A DNA stretch of 64,000 bases. Origin: Ophioderma brevispina (Eukaryota > Echinodermata > Ophiuroidea > Amphilepidida > Ophiodermatidae). The stretch spans positions 33,519 to 97,518 of the forward strand of contig JAMKCH010005331.1 in assembly GCA_023653785.1 (NCBI GenBank). The letters run 5' to 3'. A model generated the notes under the pieces. It ran no database searches, was not told the DNA's origin, and worked only from the letters and a program-made list of their open reading frames with translations. Every line of letters starts with the position of its first letter. Position 1 is the first letter of the stretch. The position numbers were made by a program, and so were the translations under genes. Shown here one piece after another: positions 35,340 through 46,465 of this stretch.

Positions 35340-35900
35340 AAAGTAGGGATGACTTTAAGCCTTATGTTTTTGGAGGGATTGTGTCACTTTCAGTTTCAGG
35401 TGATAGTTTAGATCCAAACCCATAGAATCATGCGGGACACGTCTGCGCAGTCCATGATATTGGAGATGCACTTCCATTTGATATGAGAGTCTGCCACAGG
35501 ACTAGGATTGTATTCAGGGGATAGGGTAATTGAGTGTATTATTTGTCCCTCTTCACAAAATAATTTGAATCAATTAGTTTTCTGGAACGGTCACAATTGG
35601 TGTTAGACAAGAACTCCCAGTTTAAGGGGTTCCATGTTTTTTAGGGAATGAGTTTGGCGGGGGAAGTGCTCCCATATCCCTAGTTGTCCCAAGGGTGCCC
35701 GTACGTGGGATAAATTTGATGAGGAATAGACATTTTTCCCGCATGTGCAATACTAAGGTCCAATGACCTAAAAGCCTCACGGAAAACAGTGAGCAGGTGA
35801 TGATTCAAATCCATACCATAGGAAGAGCGTCGAGGAGACTTGTCCCAAATTTAGAGGAGCTTTTTCTCAAAATTGAGGAATGTAGAGGTCATCTTCCCTC
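35340..35900 (+). pseudogene. Protease fragment of gypsy element
   Basis: The frame at 35,424 reads RIMRDTSAQSMILE. Related gypsy elements have R-I-L-R-D-T-G-A-S-Q-S here, so the catalytic D-T-G-A is altered to D-T-S-A (35,436-35,447). Before it, FKPYVFGGIVSLS fits the usual region upstream of the active site. After it, in other frames, come a G-V-x-M-F-L-G-N-x-x-G-G-like block and VPRVPVRG. Frame changes and the G-to-S change make it inactive. Nothing downstream of 36,140 continues the polyprotein. Confidence 0.65.
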
Positions 35901-36420
35901 TTCCCTGTTAGTGAAGAGTCACCCCTTGAGCACAAACAAAGTGACAAGCGGGTAAAACAATGAAAATCCAGGCCGCTGAGCCAGGATAGAGTTAGGGACT
36001 GTAAAGGGACCCGTTAAGCCATGACAGCTGGTAATGAGCATCAGCACGACCCAGAACTTAGAACTTAGTGAGAGGGCATTGTTGCAACAGGAAGACGAAC
36101 AAATTCCTGTATGTTTCTACAATCAAAATGGGTCCTCATGAGAAAAATGAGGCCTATAACAATGTACATAATGCTTATCCACAACTACTCGCTGTGTGAA
36201 ATAGCTGACTTTGTATAAAATTCCGACTCCGGAATTTTTTGTTATACAGTATGCCTATCCTATCTTACTGTTATCCTCACATATAGATTTATTAATCAAA
36301 ACGAAATTCATTTTGTCTCAATTTTTGGTGGAATTAATTATTTTAGGTGACATTTTTTTAGTTCTTATGACTAATCCTAACACATACAAATATATTTCGA
36401 AATCGCTGACTCAGCATTGA

Positions 36421-37592
36421 AAAGAGTACACAACTTTTTGTCATTTATTGCTACTTCGCAGGTTTGTTAACTCTTACAATCATTATGTCTCTTCACTATT
36501 AAATTGGGGATCACTTCCATTTCTCCAATTGCTTAACAGCCTTTCCTTCTGTTAGCGCAGGCATTTACCTTGCCTGTAATATTCATCCATATCCTTTTGT
36601 TTTCATTTATTGGATATGCCTATATACTTTTTATGTTTTTTAAGTAAATATTTTTTGTCTTTCCACCTACCAGAATAGACTCCTAATGAGAAAAAAACCG
36701 CTCTCTTTGGTTTGAAGCCATTTTTCGTTCTAATATCTATCGAACGTACGCAGGTATAGTAACAAGATAGCCAATGCTATGATAAATTTAATTGTTATAA
36801 TATACGCAGTATCATCTAATTGAACGCAGTCTCATATACCATCAGGAATCTAAAATACTCGAGGGTTAGTCCGAGTACTTATCAGATTCAAGAGGTGCTA
36901 TGCTCACCCCAAAAACACACGACGCCCTTGTCAAAATCCGTTAATCGATTTACAGAAACGGCATTCAACAACAACTCGTACATAATTGCCCCACGATTAC
37001 CGCCCAATAGACGACACGTAATATGATACTAAGTTATGGGCGGAGAAGTTGTTTCTCTACTGTCTACCGCCATTTGTTCGCGATCGCACGTAAGTCACAA
37101 CTTGTAGAAATCGTAAACAAGCTCTCAGCATAATTTACGTATATACTTACGATTCCAGTTCGCGGACGAACCCCTGGGCATTATCTTGTTTGGATTGCTG
37201 ATTGAAATGATGGCCACGTCCGGGATTCCGGCCTGTTGCAGGTTATGATGCAAGTCTCCTGGTAGCAGTACCTCCCTATTCGCATTAACCTTGACTTTAT
37301 CTTGTTGGATGTCATTGTTATTTGGTCCTCCATCTGTACGAATTCTTGCTTGGATTAAATTATCCTACGCACAACTGAGGCTCATGCCAGTTTGTGTCCA
37401 GGGTTGCAAAAGTCATTTTTTTTTCCTCAGGAGCAAAATTTTGGCCTATCGATTTCCTCATTGTAACCGCCCCCCTCCCTCTTCCTTCCTCGCTCTTCCG
37501 TAAAAAAGAACATAAACCGTATTAAATGTTTTAAAAATACCAAATGAGTGTGTTTGTTTTCATTATAAGTCCCATGCCACAAACGTAATTAC
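36421..37592. other. No gene recognised
   Basis: Contains a segment (37,185-37,275) similar to 31,350-31,440 and, just before it, CGCGGACGAACCCC (37,158-37,173), which occurs inverted at 31,466. No domain or splice pattern is convincing. Confidence 0.4.
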
Positions 37593-38073
37593 CCACCGGG
37601 AGGGGATAACCTGTACACGAGCCCTCCGGGTACCCCCTAGTTACAAGTGTCCCGGCGGTGACCCCTGATTGATACCAGAACCGAATTAAATGGTACCCTA
37701 TCTGATACCGCATCTGTCAATTGATACCCTATCTGATACCATAACCTATCAAAATGACCACGCAAATCCAAGACCCGGGGCCAGACCTATTACCATTGGA
37801 ATTTTTAACCTTGTTGGTACCTTCATTTGAGCTATGGATTTTTGTTCTGTTTGAGCATGATATTCAACACAAAAGTATCATTCTAACAGATTCCTACTAA
37901 TTTTAATACCCTTTTAAGGACTGAAAAGTAAATTGGCTTACCCCTATGTGAGACTGACATAAACATAGGTTGAATTTGATCCCTATATTGCAAGTCTCGT
38001 ACCTGCCCAGGTCTAGCGTTTTTTGTAAAACTCGGTGGGTACCCGACCAAAATACACAGTTACCACCCGGGGT
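37593..38073. mobile_element. MITE with CCGGG-GGTAAC ends, copy 1
   Basis: Homologous to 50,100-50,572: shared blocks include ACAAGTGTCCCGGCGGTGAC or variant, CCATTGGAATTTTTA, GTGAGACTGACA, ACATAGGTTGAATTTGAT and GCCCAGGTCTAGCGTTTTTT. Ends are weakly inverted (CCACCGGGAGGGGATAAC versus, inverted, CCGGGTGGTAAC). A short internal direct repeat of TACCCTATCTGATACC lies near 37,690-37,740. No protein is encoded. Confidence 0.55.
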
Positions 38074-39059
38074 ATTTCCGCATAAACGAACAACTTAAAA
38101 GACACTGGCACATTTGAAAAATAGTGCGCCTCAAGATTTTTTTTCAACATCGATATTTTTGCATTGTTGTAAAGCTTTTATATACAAAAGCCCTCACCCG
38201 AAATTATTTAAAACAATCACTTTCCTTATGGTCACGAACGTTTTAATAATTTTAACGTCGCGGCCGACGTTAAACAGCAGACGACGAAAATGGCTTTTAC
38301 CACAAGAACAAGCACTCCATAATGCATGTTTCTCACGCTCTGCACCGTTTGACCGGTCTAATAACCTTTATGTTTTAATATCAGTGAATACGAGGTCAAA
38401 ATATTCATGTAATATACACATTTGTTATTAAAGTTACTATGTAAAACTAAAAAGTTGGCCTACAAATTACCTGGAGGCTTTTATCCTCATATCAATGTCC
38501 GATCTGTTTTGGGGGATGTATTTTTTATGTGTAAAATATATCTCTGTTCTTCCAAATGCCTATACTATCTTTGAACAAAATTGAAGAAATTCATATTTTG
38601 TGAAAATGTGCCAGTGCCGCGTACAGGCAGGTGAGGTGCAGGGCCCACCCTATAGGGCCCGGGCTTGGGCCCCTGAAAGTGATGCAGGGGCAGAGTCCCC
38701 GCAGGTGTTTTCAAGCCGGAGTCCGGAAAGCTTTTTGGATTTTTAGACTATTCAGAATCATCAAGATGAACTTTTTTGAACAGAATAAGTAATAACCTTG
38801 TTCTGGTTGAGTTTGTCATACCACGTAAACCTCCCTTGCTTCCTCAAAATGAGAACAGCCACAGACGGGTGACATCATCTTTAAATGTCCTCACCCCTGG
38901 TTGTGACGCTTTCTCACATCTTTTGCGATACTTCTAAATCTCCAGTTCCCTCTACCTCTTCAGTTTTCTGCATTAACTTTTTAAACCATCTGCACTAGTT
39001 CCTCAGCCGGACCTGAACATCTGAGCACGTTATAACCTTCACAATTTTTTTCTGTCTTT
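38074..39059. other. No gene recognised
   Basis: Holds a GC-rich patch (38,613-38,715) with repeated GGGCCC words, and a 22-bp inverted pair TTAACGTCG / CGACGTTAA near 38,255. The 105-codon frame 38,114-38,431 has no motif. Confidence 0.4.
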
Positions 39060-39700
39060 GATATCCACTATCGCCCATGTTTAAAAACCACTTTCATTTC
39101 TCGTTTCCTCATTTTTCTTAGGTTTCTTTTCTTTGACATTTTCCTCAGTTCTTTTCCTCACATTTCTCCTAGTTTTCTTCGCATTTATTATCCCGAGTTT
39201 CTTGTTACAATTTTCCCTGGATTTTTATTTCATCACATTTCCCTTAGATTTCTTTTCTAACATTTCCCTTGGTTTCAGGTTCTCCAGGTTATCATTTCGC
39301 TCATATAAACTTTTTCACACATCTCTCCTAGGTTTCTTTCCCTCACATTTCCTAGGCTTCTTTCTCACGTTTCTCCTAGATTCTTTTTCCTCACATTTCC
39401 CCCCAAGGTTTTCTTTTCATCCATCTCTGCCTAGGTTTTCTTTTCCTCACATGTCCCCTGTGTTTCTATTCCTCCGTTCCTCACGTTTCCTTACCTAGAG
39501 TTCCTCTCACATGCCGAAATGGCTATTAAGTCAAAACTCTTTTCCCCTTTTTCTTTTCCTCATCTTTTCCATTTTTTCTTTCCTATTTGTTCTCTTGGTC
39601 CCTTTCTTTTAGTTTCCTCTTCCTTTTTCTTTATTTTTTCCCTCAAGATTTTTTCCGCTTTCATTTTTATACTTTTTTGTCTCATTCCTCAATTTTGAGC
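39060..39700 (+). repeat. Polypyrimidine degenerate minisatellite
   Basis: About 600 bp are almost purely C/T on the plus strand. Between 39,100 and 39,500 the phrase TTTTCCTCACATTTCYCCTA recurs with a spacing of roughly 25-30 bp. The resulting 121-codon frame (39,133-39,498) is F/S/L-rich and a by-product. Confidence 0.7.
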
Positions 39701-41018
39701 TCTCATTTCTGTGGCGGCCGCTTCACAGCCCCGCCTTTTTTGCACCCATTTGGTGTCCTTTCCATTCTTTCCGTTTGGAGCTAATGCATATTACAACATG
39801 TTCCGGCTGTTTCTCGGTGTTGTAGTTGTTGTTTTCGTTATTATAAGATATTGGTTGTACATGTTATGCGTCAGCTAATGGTCAAGATGCCCAGTGTGAA
39901 AAATAAAGGATGGAAGTTGACTCTAAATTTGAACCGGGGGGGGGGGGCGTTCTGGGATTTTCGTTGGGCACCCATGCTCGTCCAGGGGGTCTGAAAGTCG
40001 TTGACCCCTAATGTGACCAATTTTCAGTTAAAATATACCCGGTCCCTAATTGGACCAACTTTGGTGATTGAAATTATACTAGTTTCAGTGAAAATATGTA
40101 CACCTAACGACACAGCCGTAATATGACATTCCAAGAAAGGTTACTGTGCTATTTTAATATTATCTTTACACTAGTAATTATCCCAGTATGTAATCTATTT
40201 TGAAATTCAACTATAAGGTAATTAAACGTCTTTACTTGTATGCAACATTTTCACTCGACTGCATTATTTACATAATTATGATCATACTGTAGGTCTTTTA
40301 TGATAACAAATAAAAAATTGATTGAAGAGATTGAGGTAATTTGCAGAGTGAGAGTATACCCTTGCGGGACCTGTCTCAATACATTAAAAAAAGATACACA
40401 TTTAAAATAGCCAAGACGGGATACAAGAAACAATAACACTTGTTCATATTGCCAAGAAAAACACACTTAGGGTTATTTTGATGATATGTTAGTTAATTTT
40501 TCCTATTTGTATCATTGAACCAGTCACAATCACAATGAATTTGTAAACCCAGTAGGGACTAGAACACTTGATTAATTTGAATTTGATACCTAGCCGTAGG
40601 CGAATTTGCAGCTAGTCCCTCTTTTTTTGCATGGGTTCCCCACCAAAATCCAAGAACCCCACGGGCGTGTTAATCGGTTTCCATGGAAACCGCCATATGT
40701 TTGCGTATTTACTCGCAATGAGAAACACCACCACTGAGAAAAATTTTCTCGAGCGAGAAAATCAGGGGGAATAGGATTATCCTCGGAAGGCACTTGAGAG
40801 GATATATAACAATTGCAATTATGGGCGGCATCGACATACATATTTACTGTAAAGACATTACCAAAAACATGAATGCCAACAACCGAAAGTCGTTTAAGAT
40901 CGATAGCCAAAGGTATTTTAATATTATATATGAGAATTAAAATGGAAGAATGATAAAGACACAATAATGGTAATAAATTAATTGCGAGCTGTATTCACAC
41001 CATCAAAATACTGTTATC
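39701..41018. other. No gene recognised
   Basis: A 124-codon minus frame (40,590-40,964) shows no motif. A G run lies near 39,938. Confidence 0.4.
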
Positions 41019-41440
41019 TGATTGGTTGAAATATTTTTCAAGATGAAATCAACCCATATATAATACAATGATTGATTGTATGGATATAGGTTTGGTGACC
41101 AACGGATCGATATGAAATATTTTTTGAGTTCGATGACGTCATCAAATATGTTTGCTGGGGATTGGTCGAGACTATTTTTTTAAGATTTAACTCGGACCCA
41201 CATAAATACTTTAGGTTGATTGCATGGATTATAGGTTTGGTGACCCCACAGAAATCGAGTGGAAGCATTTTTTAGATCCTATGACGTCATAAATCTGTTT
41301 TTCTGATTGGTCCAATAATATTTTTCAAGATTAAACGCAGACCATATTTAACAACAATGTTGATTGCCAGGATAGGGTTGGTGACCCAAGGATCGAGTGG
41401 GAGTATTGTGAGTTCCTATGCGTCCATCAAAATAATTTTA
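41019..41440 (+). repeat. Three-unit satellite, period about 142 bp, with TGACGTCA
   Basis: Units begin CTGATTGGTTGAAATATTTT (41,019), GGGATTGGTCGAGACTATTT (41,157) and CTGATTGGTCCAATAATATT (41,301). Each continues through TTTTCAAGAT, a TTGATTG block, GGTTTGGTGACC and GATCGA-type blocks to a TGACGTCA palindrome (41,134-41,141 and 41,282-41,289; decayed in the third). No coding potential. Confidence 0.7.
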
Positions 41441-41627
41441 GACCAATTTTGACTTTAAGAAATAATAACTTTAAAATATACCAGATCCGAAAAACGTTTG
41501 GAAGATATCTTGAGAGCACTTCTTTCCAAATAGCAAATAAAAAGTAAAAAACAGTAATCGCCAAATTGGGGTTTTGGCACACTTTGACTCGACCCTGGCC
41601 CACTGTGCACGGTTTAAGTTTAAGCAG

Positions 41628-41671
41628 TAACCCTTGTGATTATAATTCTGACTGTATCAACACAGCAGGTA
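41628..41671 (+). CDS. Possible partial EGF-like exon fragment
   Basis: A frame reads NPCDYNSDCINTAG, which looks like the first half of a calcium-binding EGF repeat (C....S.C.N..GS). It is preceded by an AG (TTTAAGCAG) and followed by a donor-like GTAGCTC at the AG/GT. The remainder of the domain is not recognised downstream, and the fragment is only about 40 bases. It may be a chance match or one exon of a split EGF domain. Confidence 0.25.
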
Positions 41672-42202
41672 GCTCGAATGTCAATGTCATGAGGGTACAC
41701 GCTAATGGAGGATGCAGAAGTTGTTCAGGTAGTTATCCTTCAGGCGTATCCACCAAACTCTATCCAGGACCGAGTGCTTTACGAAGACTTTTCCTGTATT
41801 GATTTGCTTCATATAATAGGAAAAGGGCAACAACTTTGAATATGAAAATCTAACTACAAAAGTAATAGGCAAGTGATATTGACCAATATACTTGGCTCAT
41901 AAATTGAATAATATATTTTATTATATATATCGTCGTGGGTTTCTACATACTGTCGAAATCCCTAAGTGCTGTTCTGAGAAAACGGCGTTGGAAGTTTAGT
42001 TACTTATGAATGCCGTGTAATTACATGGAAAATAAAAGGAAACGGCTATTTTAAGTGGTATATGTTAGACATATGGTTACTAACTGACGATGTATTTTTA
42101 GTTTTTTTGTTTTTTTAAAATCCAAGAAACAACTGTTTTCTTATTCAAAATTGGCCACTGATGTGATTTGACAGTTGTCAAACCTAAATGTTGATTCGCT
42201 GT

Positions 42203-42240
42203 GTTCTAAGGGGTCGAATACGTATTCGACTGCTTAGAAC
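42203..42240. repeat. 38-bp palindrome
   Basis: The core GTCGAATACGTATTCGAC (42,213-42,230) is a perfect 18-bp palindrome, flanked by GTTCTAAG on the left and CTTAGAAC on the right. A diverged version (ATCGAATACGGATTCGAT) is at about 44,663. Confidence 0.8.
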
Positions 42241-42624
42241 CCGTTGTTTCTAATGTTGGTATGGTGAGATTCGATGATGATTGACATTTGTTTATGTTAA
42301 TGGCGCCCCCTGTTGGTGTACGAGACGCGAAACTGGCAGGCATAGCCCCTTATACTTTGCACAGGGATTTCGTTTTTCTGCTCTTAACTTTGTTTCAAAT
42401 TAAATACTACCAACATTCATATTAAACATGCTTGCTATTGCTACCAGTTGCATATTGTACGCGATTAGATCAAGAAGGTTCTGCAAGTAATCTATGACCA
42501 GATTTTTATGGGGTCTGTCATTGAACGACTGTAATTTTTGCCTCCCGAAACACCGAGGGCGTCCTGAATGTCAATATGTGACATCATAGGTCACACTCTA
42601 TGCTACGGGTTTTTTTTTCTATTT

Positions 42625-42840
42625 TAAAAATGATGATGCAGATGATGCAACGATGATAAGAATAACGATGGCGTGATGATGGTGGCAAACAGGTGGTGGT
42701 GGAACCTCGATGCTTGACGACGACAATGATGCGAACTGATCGATGATGATGATGATGTATATGATGATGATTGAGAACGACACGACGATGACGCTGTCTA
42801 ATGTTGAAGGAAGACGACGACGATTACGATGTCTATTGCA
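42625..42840 (+). repeat. GAT/GAC-rich low-complexity block
   Basis: Imperfect runs of GATGAT with GACGAC variants. A simple-repeat origin is clear. Confidence 0.75.
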
Positions 42841-44998
42841 TTAGTGTTTAATGTTACAAATTATGCAAATTTAATATTCAACGACTTCCAAAGCGGTTAA
42901 ATGGGAAAAATTCACTTTTGCATTTATCGTTCGTTGTAAAAAAAGCGCAGACTGACCACGATGACCAACGATTCCAAGAAAATTACAACCTCTCTTACAA
43001 ATTTGGCTCCTTAAAATTAATATCTTTAATTAGTCGTCGATATGATTAACTATTTTGCAGAAAAAAACCCATACATCAGGAGTAAATCGTTAGAAGGAAC
43101 ACAAACATGCAGTGCTAAAAATAATAATGAATGCATGTTGGGCGTTGCACCCACAATAAATATTGCCTAGAACTGTTCACAAAATTGAGTTCAAAAAAAA
43201 GAAATAGTTAAATGTAACTCGAATGTTTCATAACTCAAAGGTTTGGAGGATAAAATTGGTCTATACAACTTTATAACAACATGTTTTTCTCGTTTTCTAA
43301 ATTTCTAATTGTTCCTATCATTTAAAGTAATGTATTCGCTAAAAATACACCAACTTGAAACGAATTAACAGTTAAAGGTAATATACTCATAAAGCTAACA
43401 GTAATCTAACAATTGAGGGCACTAACGCTTTCAAACAACTTCCCAAAGATAATATCAATTTGTTCTGCAAGGCGATTTTTTTTTAAAATTAGGTTAAAAA
43501 CGCGTGTTTTTTTGTTTTTTAAGAATATCCAATTTAACATCAAAGAAAGAAAATTTCGATATTGGTAACTCAGTTGCTAGCATTGGGGCCACCGTTTTCT
43601 AATTGCTCCAACATAATCTAGTATGGCGTCACATGACGTCAATAGTTCACAAGTTGGCAAAATTGTCATTTCCACAGACACACACAGAGTATAAATGAAA
43701 AAAACTGAAATTTTGCATAGGAAAGGTAGGACTATTGGATTTTCACGCGGGTTTTGGCCCTACTTGATATGGAAAATGGACTAGTTTTTGAGATAAAATA
43801 TCATTTTAGAGGCCATACAGTGCACAATATTTTAACAATGACTAATAACTAAAGGGTAAGGCAGTATATCATTTAAGTGAAAATGTGCCGAGGTCGGAAA
43901 AACTAATAATGGCGCCCATATTTTTATTTTTTCCCCGCCCAGGATACATTATGAGCCCCATAGATGATACTACAAAACCCTTGATTTTATTTTGTTTGTT
44001 TGTATCGGTTTTAAGTAGTATGCATTATTTATGTGCATTTTGTATCCTGATTTTGAAAATAAATGATAAGAAAATGCATTAGCGGCTCATTTTGCAGAAT
44101 ATTGGGCAGTTAAACTGACCAATCGGAACGCTGCATTTTCAATAATGGTAGGTAGAGGTATAAGTAGAACCACTCCCACCAATCGACTCCGACGCTAACC
44201 CCGTTGACGGTGCTACCTTCACATTTGTTTCGCCAAAAGCAGAGGATGTGAACTAATTTATATGAGACTTAAACGACAAGTTTTACGTTTTTGCGCCGGA
44301 GGGAAAATTACCTGGGGTGTAACTCCCCCCTTTGTAATCCGAGGGTTAATGTCACTACCCCCCCCCCCCTGATAATTTGGTGTATTTTACCAAATGTTAA
44401 AACTACATAACTTGATAATTTTTTTTCACGACGCACCGACCGTATGTTTCAATAAGTACAAGTACATAATTAAAAACATCCATTAAAATTTAAATAAGCA
44501 TACTAATCCCTTACGAGTATTGAATGGTACATTTCACCGATTGCCTTAATTCTTGATAGACCTATTGTCGATTTTGATCACTGAATAGTAATCTTTGCTC
44601 AGCAAATACTATTCGTTCACATTTATCTGTGTGCTTTGAAATAATTTGGACACGCCAAGCTATCGAATACGGATTCGATTGTTTGTGAACCCGTTTTTAT
44701 ACAAATGGGTGTTATCGACTGCCGGCTATTTTGGGTTAGGAGATGTAATTTTCACTTTTATTTTTGGGTACAATTTAAGAGTAAATAAGATGCCAACCAA
44801 TCACTATTAACCTCAATTTGACCGAAAAACAAATTCGACACTATGTCGTGACCACGACGATATATTATACACTACTTGATTGATCAGCTCTTCGACTTAT
44901 CACTTTGAACTTAAGTCCACAATTACCCTTACAACTGTGTCCTTAGCCTTAAGAAAAGGGGTATTTGAACAGCAGATAGGAATTTTGTTACAATTTCT

Positions 44999-45660
44999 TC
45001 ACATCATTATTGTATGCATCGAAATGTTCAATAGGAGGATTATAGGACTAATATCGAGTATGTCACCCCGGGCATGAATTAGTGCGTGAAGACGCCGCGG
45101 CATACTGCCACACGGTTGTTTGTGATGTCAAATGGGCAGAGCGTCCACTCATGCGGTCAGAGCCTGTAGCTAACTCTATCAGAGTTTGAGGAATATGTCG
45201 CCTGTCATTGATGGCTCGGCCTAAGGCATTCCATGCATGCTCGCTAGGGTTCATATCAGGAGAGCAAGCAAGCCATGGTATCTGCTCCACCCTCCTATCT
45301 GCCTGAAGAAATTGTCTTACTACAGTGGCCCTGTGCGGCGCGTGGCCGTTGTCGTCTTTGCAGCCTAAATTGTGTTGCATAAACCCTTCTTGATGTGGCA
45401 GGCAGTGGTTTTCCAGAATGTCCAGGTACACGACTGCGTTCATGTTTCCATCTGTCACCACCAGTGACGTTTCCTTTATATGAAAAAAACCGACGCTCAT
45501 ACCATCACTGAGTCGCCACCACCTTGAGTCGATTTCTGATTACAGTCATCTCGGAGTTCTCACCGCGTAATCGACAAACCCTTTGGTCTTCCATCTTGAC
45601 GGTTAAGGATGTAGCGGCTCTCGCCATAAGCAATGACACAATGAAGAACAAATGGCTCGA
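44999..45660 (-). pseudogene. Tc1-like (IS630-Tc1-mariner) transposase, frame-broken
   Basis: The main open stretch (45,500-45,063) carries the transposase core: NMNAVVYLDILENHCLP, then DDNGHAPHRA with the second catalytic aspartate, and SPDMNPSEHAWNALGRAI with the catalytic glutamate. Upstream in other frames lie GESRYILNRQDGRP and GGDSVMV, the usual blocks with the first acidic residue region and the W/G segment. Downstream, SMPRRLHALIHARGD (another frame) is the normal C-terminus, ending with a stop at 44,999. So at least three frameshifts separate pieces in correct order. D and E are 36 residues apart as read, against 34 in classical Tc1. The N-terminal helix-turn-helix region and TIRs were not found. 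Confidence 0.85.
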
Positions 45661-46433
45661 CGCACAAGTGTTGTCACAGATCCATCGATCAATCTACAAA
45701 ATATTTTGTAGCGCTAATGGTTACTAAATATCCACAAAACTCACTGCTAGTCTATCACACCCTTTCTACGAACGTAAAACACAAATACAGGGAATACGAC
45801 GGGGAATATGAACTCCTCCTCTCTGGAAACTAATTAGGGGACGGGGTTTTTTTAGGTTTTGCTGTTCCCAAATGTTTGAGACACACTTAGTGTTAAAAAA
45901 TGGTATTTAAAACACCCGTTTAAGCAATGTTAAAAAAAAATGTAAAAATTTAAAAGATCCGCCGCGTAGATCTATGAGCTAAATCTAATCTTGAACGCTA
46001 TGCGTTCGGAAGCTTAGACACCTATTTCTTTTTTGGGTTTAGCATAGTCCAATTAGGTATAGTTTAAGGATGATAAGGGTACAAATTTCGGTTAAAACGT
46101 GTTTCTTTTTTTTTTAAAAAAAAACAAGGACTTTTTTATATTTATATTTTCTTCAATATGGTTAAACCATTATAACGCAATGCAGTTATATTTCCACAAA
46201 TTTGACCGTGATATCATATGCAGATGGCATAAAACTATCAGAAGCATTCGAAATACCAAAAGCAAGTTATTACTTAAAAGTTCATAAAGCCGTTATTGAG
46301 ATTTAAGCTTTTTTTAAGTGCACTCTATAAAACCTATACAGAGTAACTCCTTGAACAAAAACTAGAGAGGTGAAAATGTATTACTGACATTGGTGGCAGT
46401 GGTGAATGAATGAATGAATGAATATTAATCATC

Positions 46434-46465
<32 letters not shown>

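Larger units (their letters stand above)
32606..36140 (+). mobile_element. Ty3/gypsy retrotransposon fragment with LTR-like leader, gag and partial protease
   Basis: In order on the plus strand: an LTR-like region with TATA box (to about 33,676), a tRNA-Pro-type primer site (33,677-33,689), a long K/E/Q-rich gag N-terminus (from about 34,100), a gag capsid core (34,410-34,975), a zinc-knuckle remnant (35,165-35,203) and a protease start (35,424 on). RT, integrase and a 3' LTR are absent. Many stops and frame changes show it is dead. The gag type, with N-K-Y-F-x-H-F-E-K, W-P-K-E-S, L-L-Q-S-V and A-D-D-Y-A-L-T-H motifs, is a gypsy lineage widespread in fish and marine invertebrates (family knowledge). 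The element boundaries are inferred. Confidence 0.75.
32524..36420. mobile_element. TIR element of the AAGGCTGA family, apparently split by a gypsy insertion
   Basis: A left end AAGGCTGAATCAGAGATTTT starts at 32,524 and is followed by the family block CCTCATTTTTCTAACAATCG. The family's right half (CTGTGTGAAATAGC at 36,190, ATTCCGACTCCGGAATT at 36,217, and the end GCTGACTCAGC at 36,405-36,415) appears about 3.6 kb later. Between lie a retroelement leader, gag and protease. The simplest reading is one copy interrupted at about 32,606-36,140. Two separate truncated copies remain possible. Confidence 0.45.
41672..44998. other. No gene recognised
   Basis: Includes a 38-bp near-perfect palindrome (42,203-42,240), a degenerate GAT-rich low-complexity block (42,625-42,840) and TGACGTCA at 43,634-43,641. 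The word ATATATCGTCGTGG at 41,925 recurs inverted at 44,850, but no element linking the two could be established. Confidence 0.4.

Noticed and set aside
38613..38715. GC-rich block with GGGCCC words as a MITE end
   Set aside because: Only one side resembles an element end; no inverted partner or second copy found.
39133..39498. 121-codon F/S-rich frame
   Set aside because: Direct product of the C/T-rich minisatellite.
42203..42240. Hairpin as a bacterial-type terminator
   Set aside because: The window is eukaryotic and no T run or gene end is adjacent.
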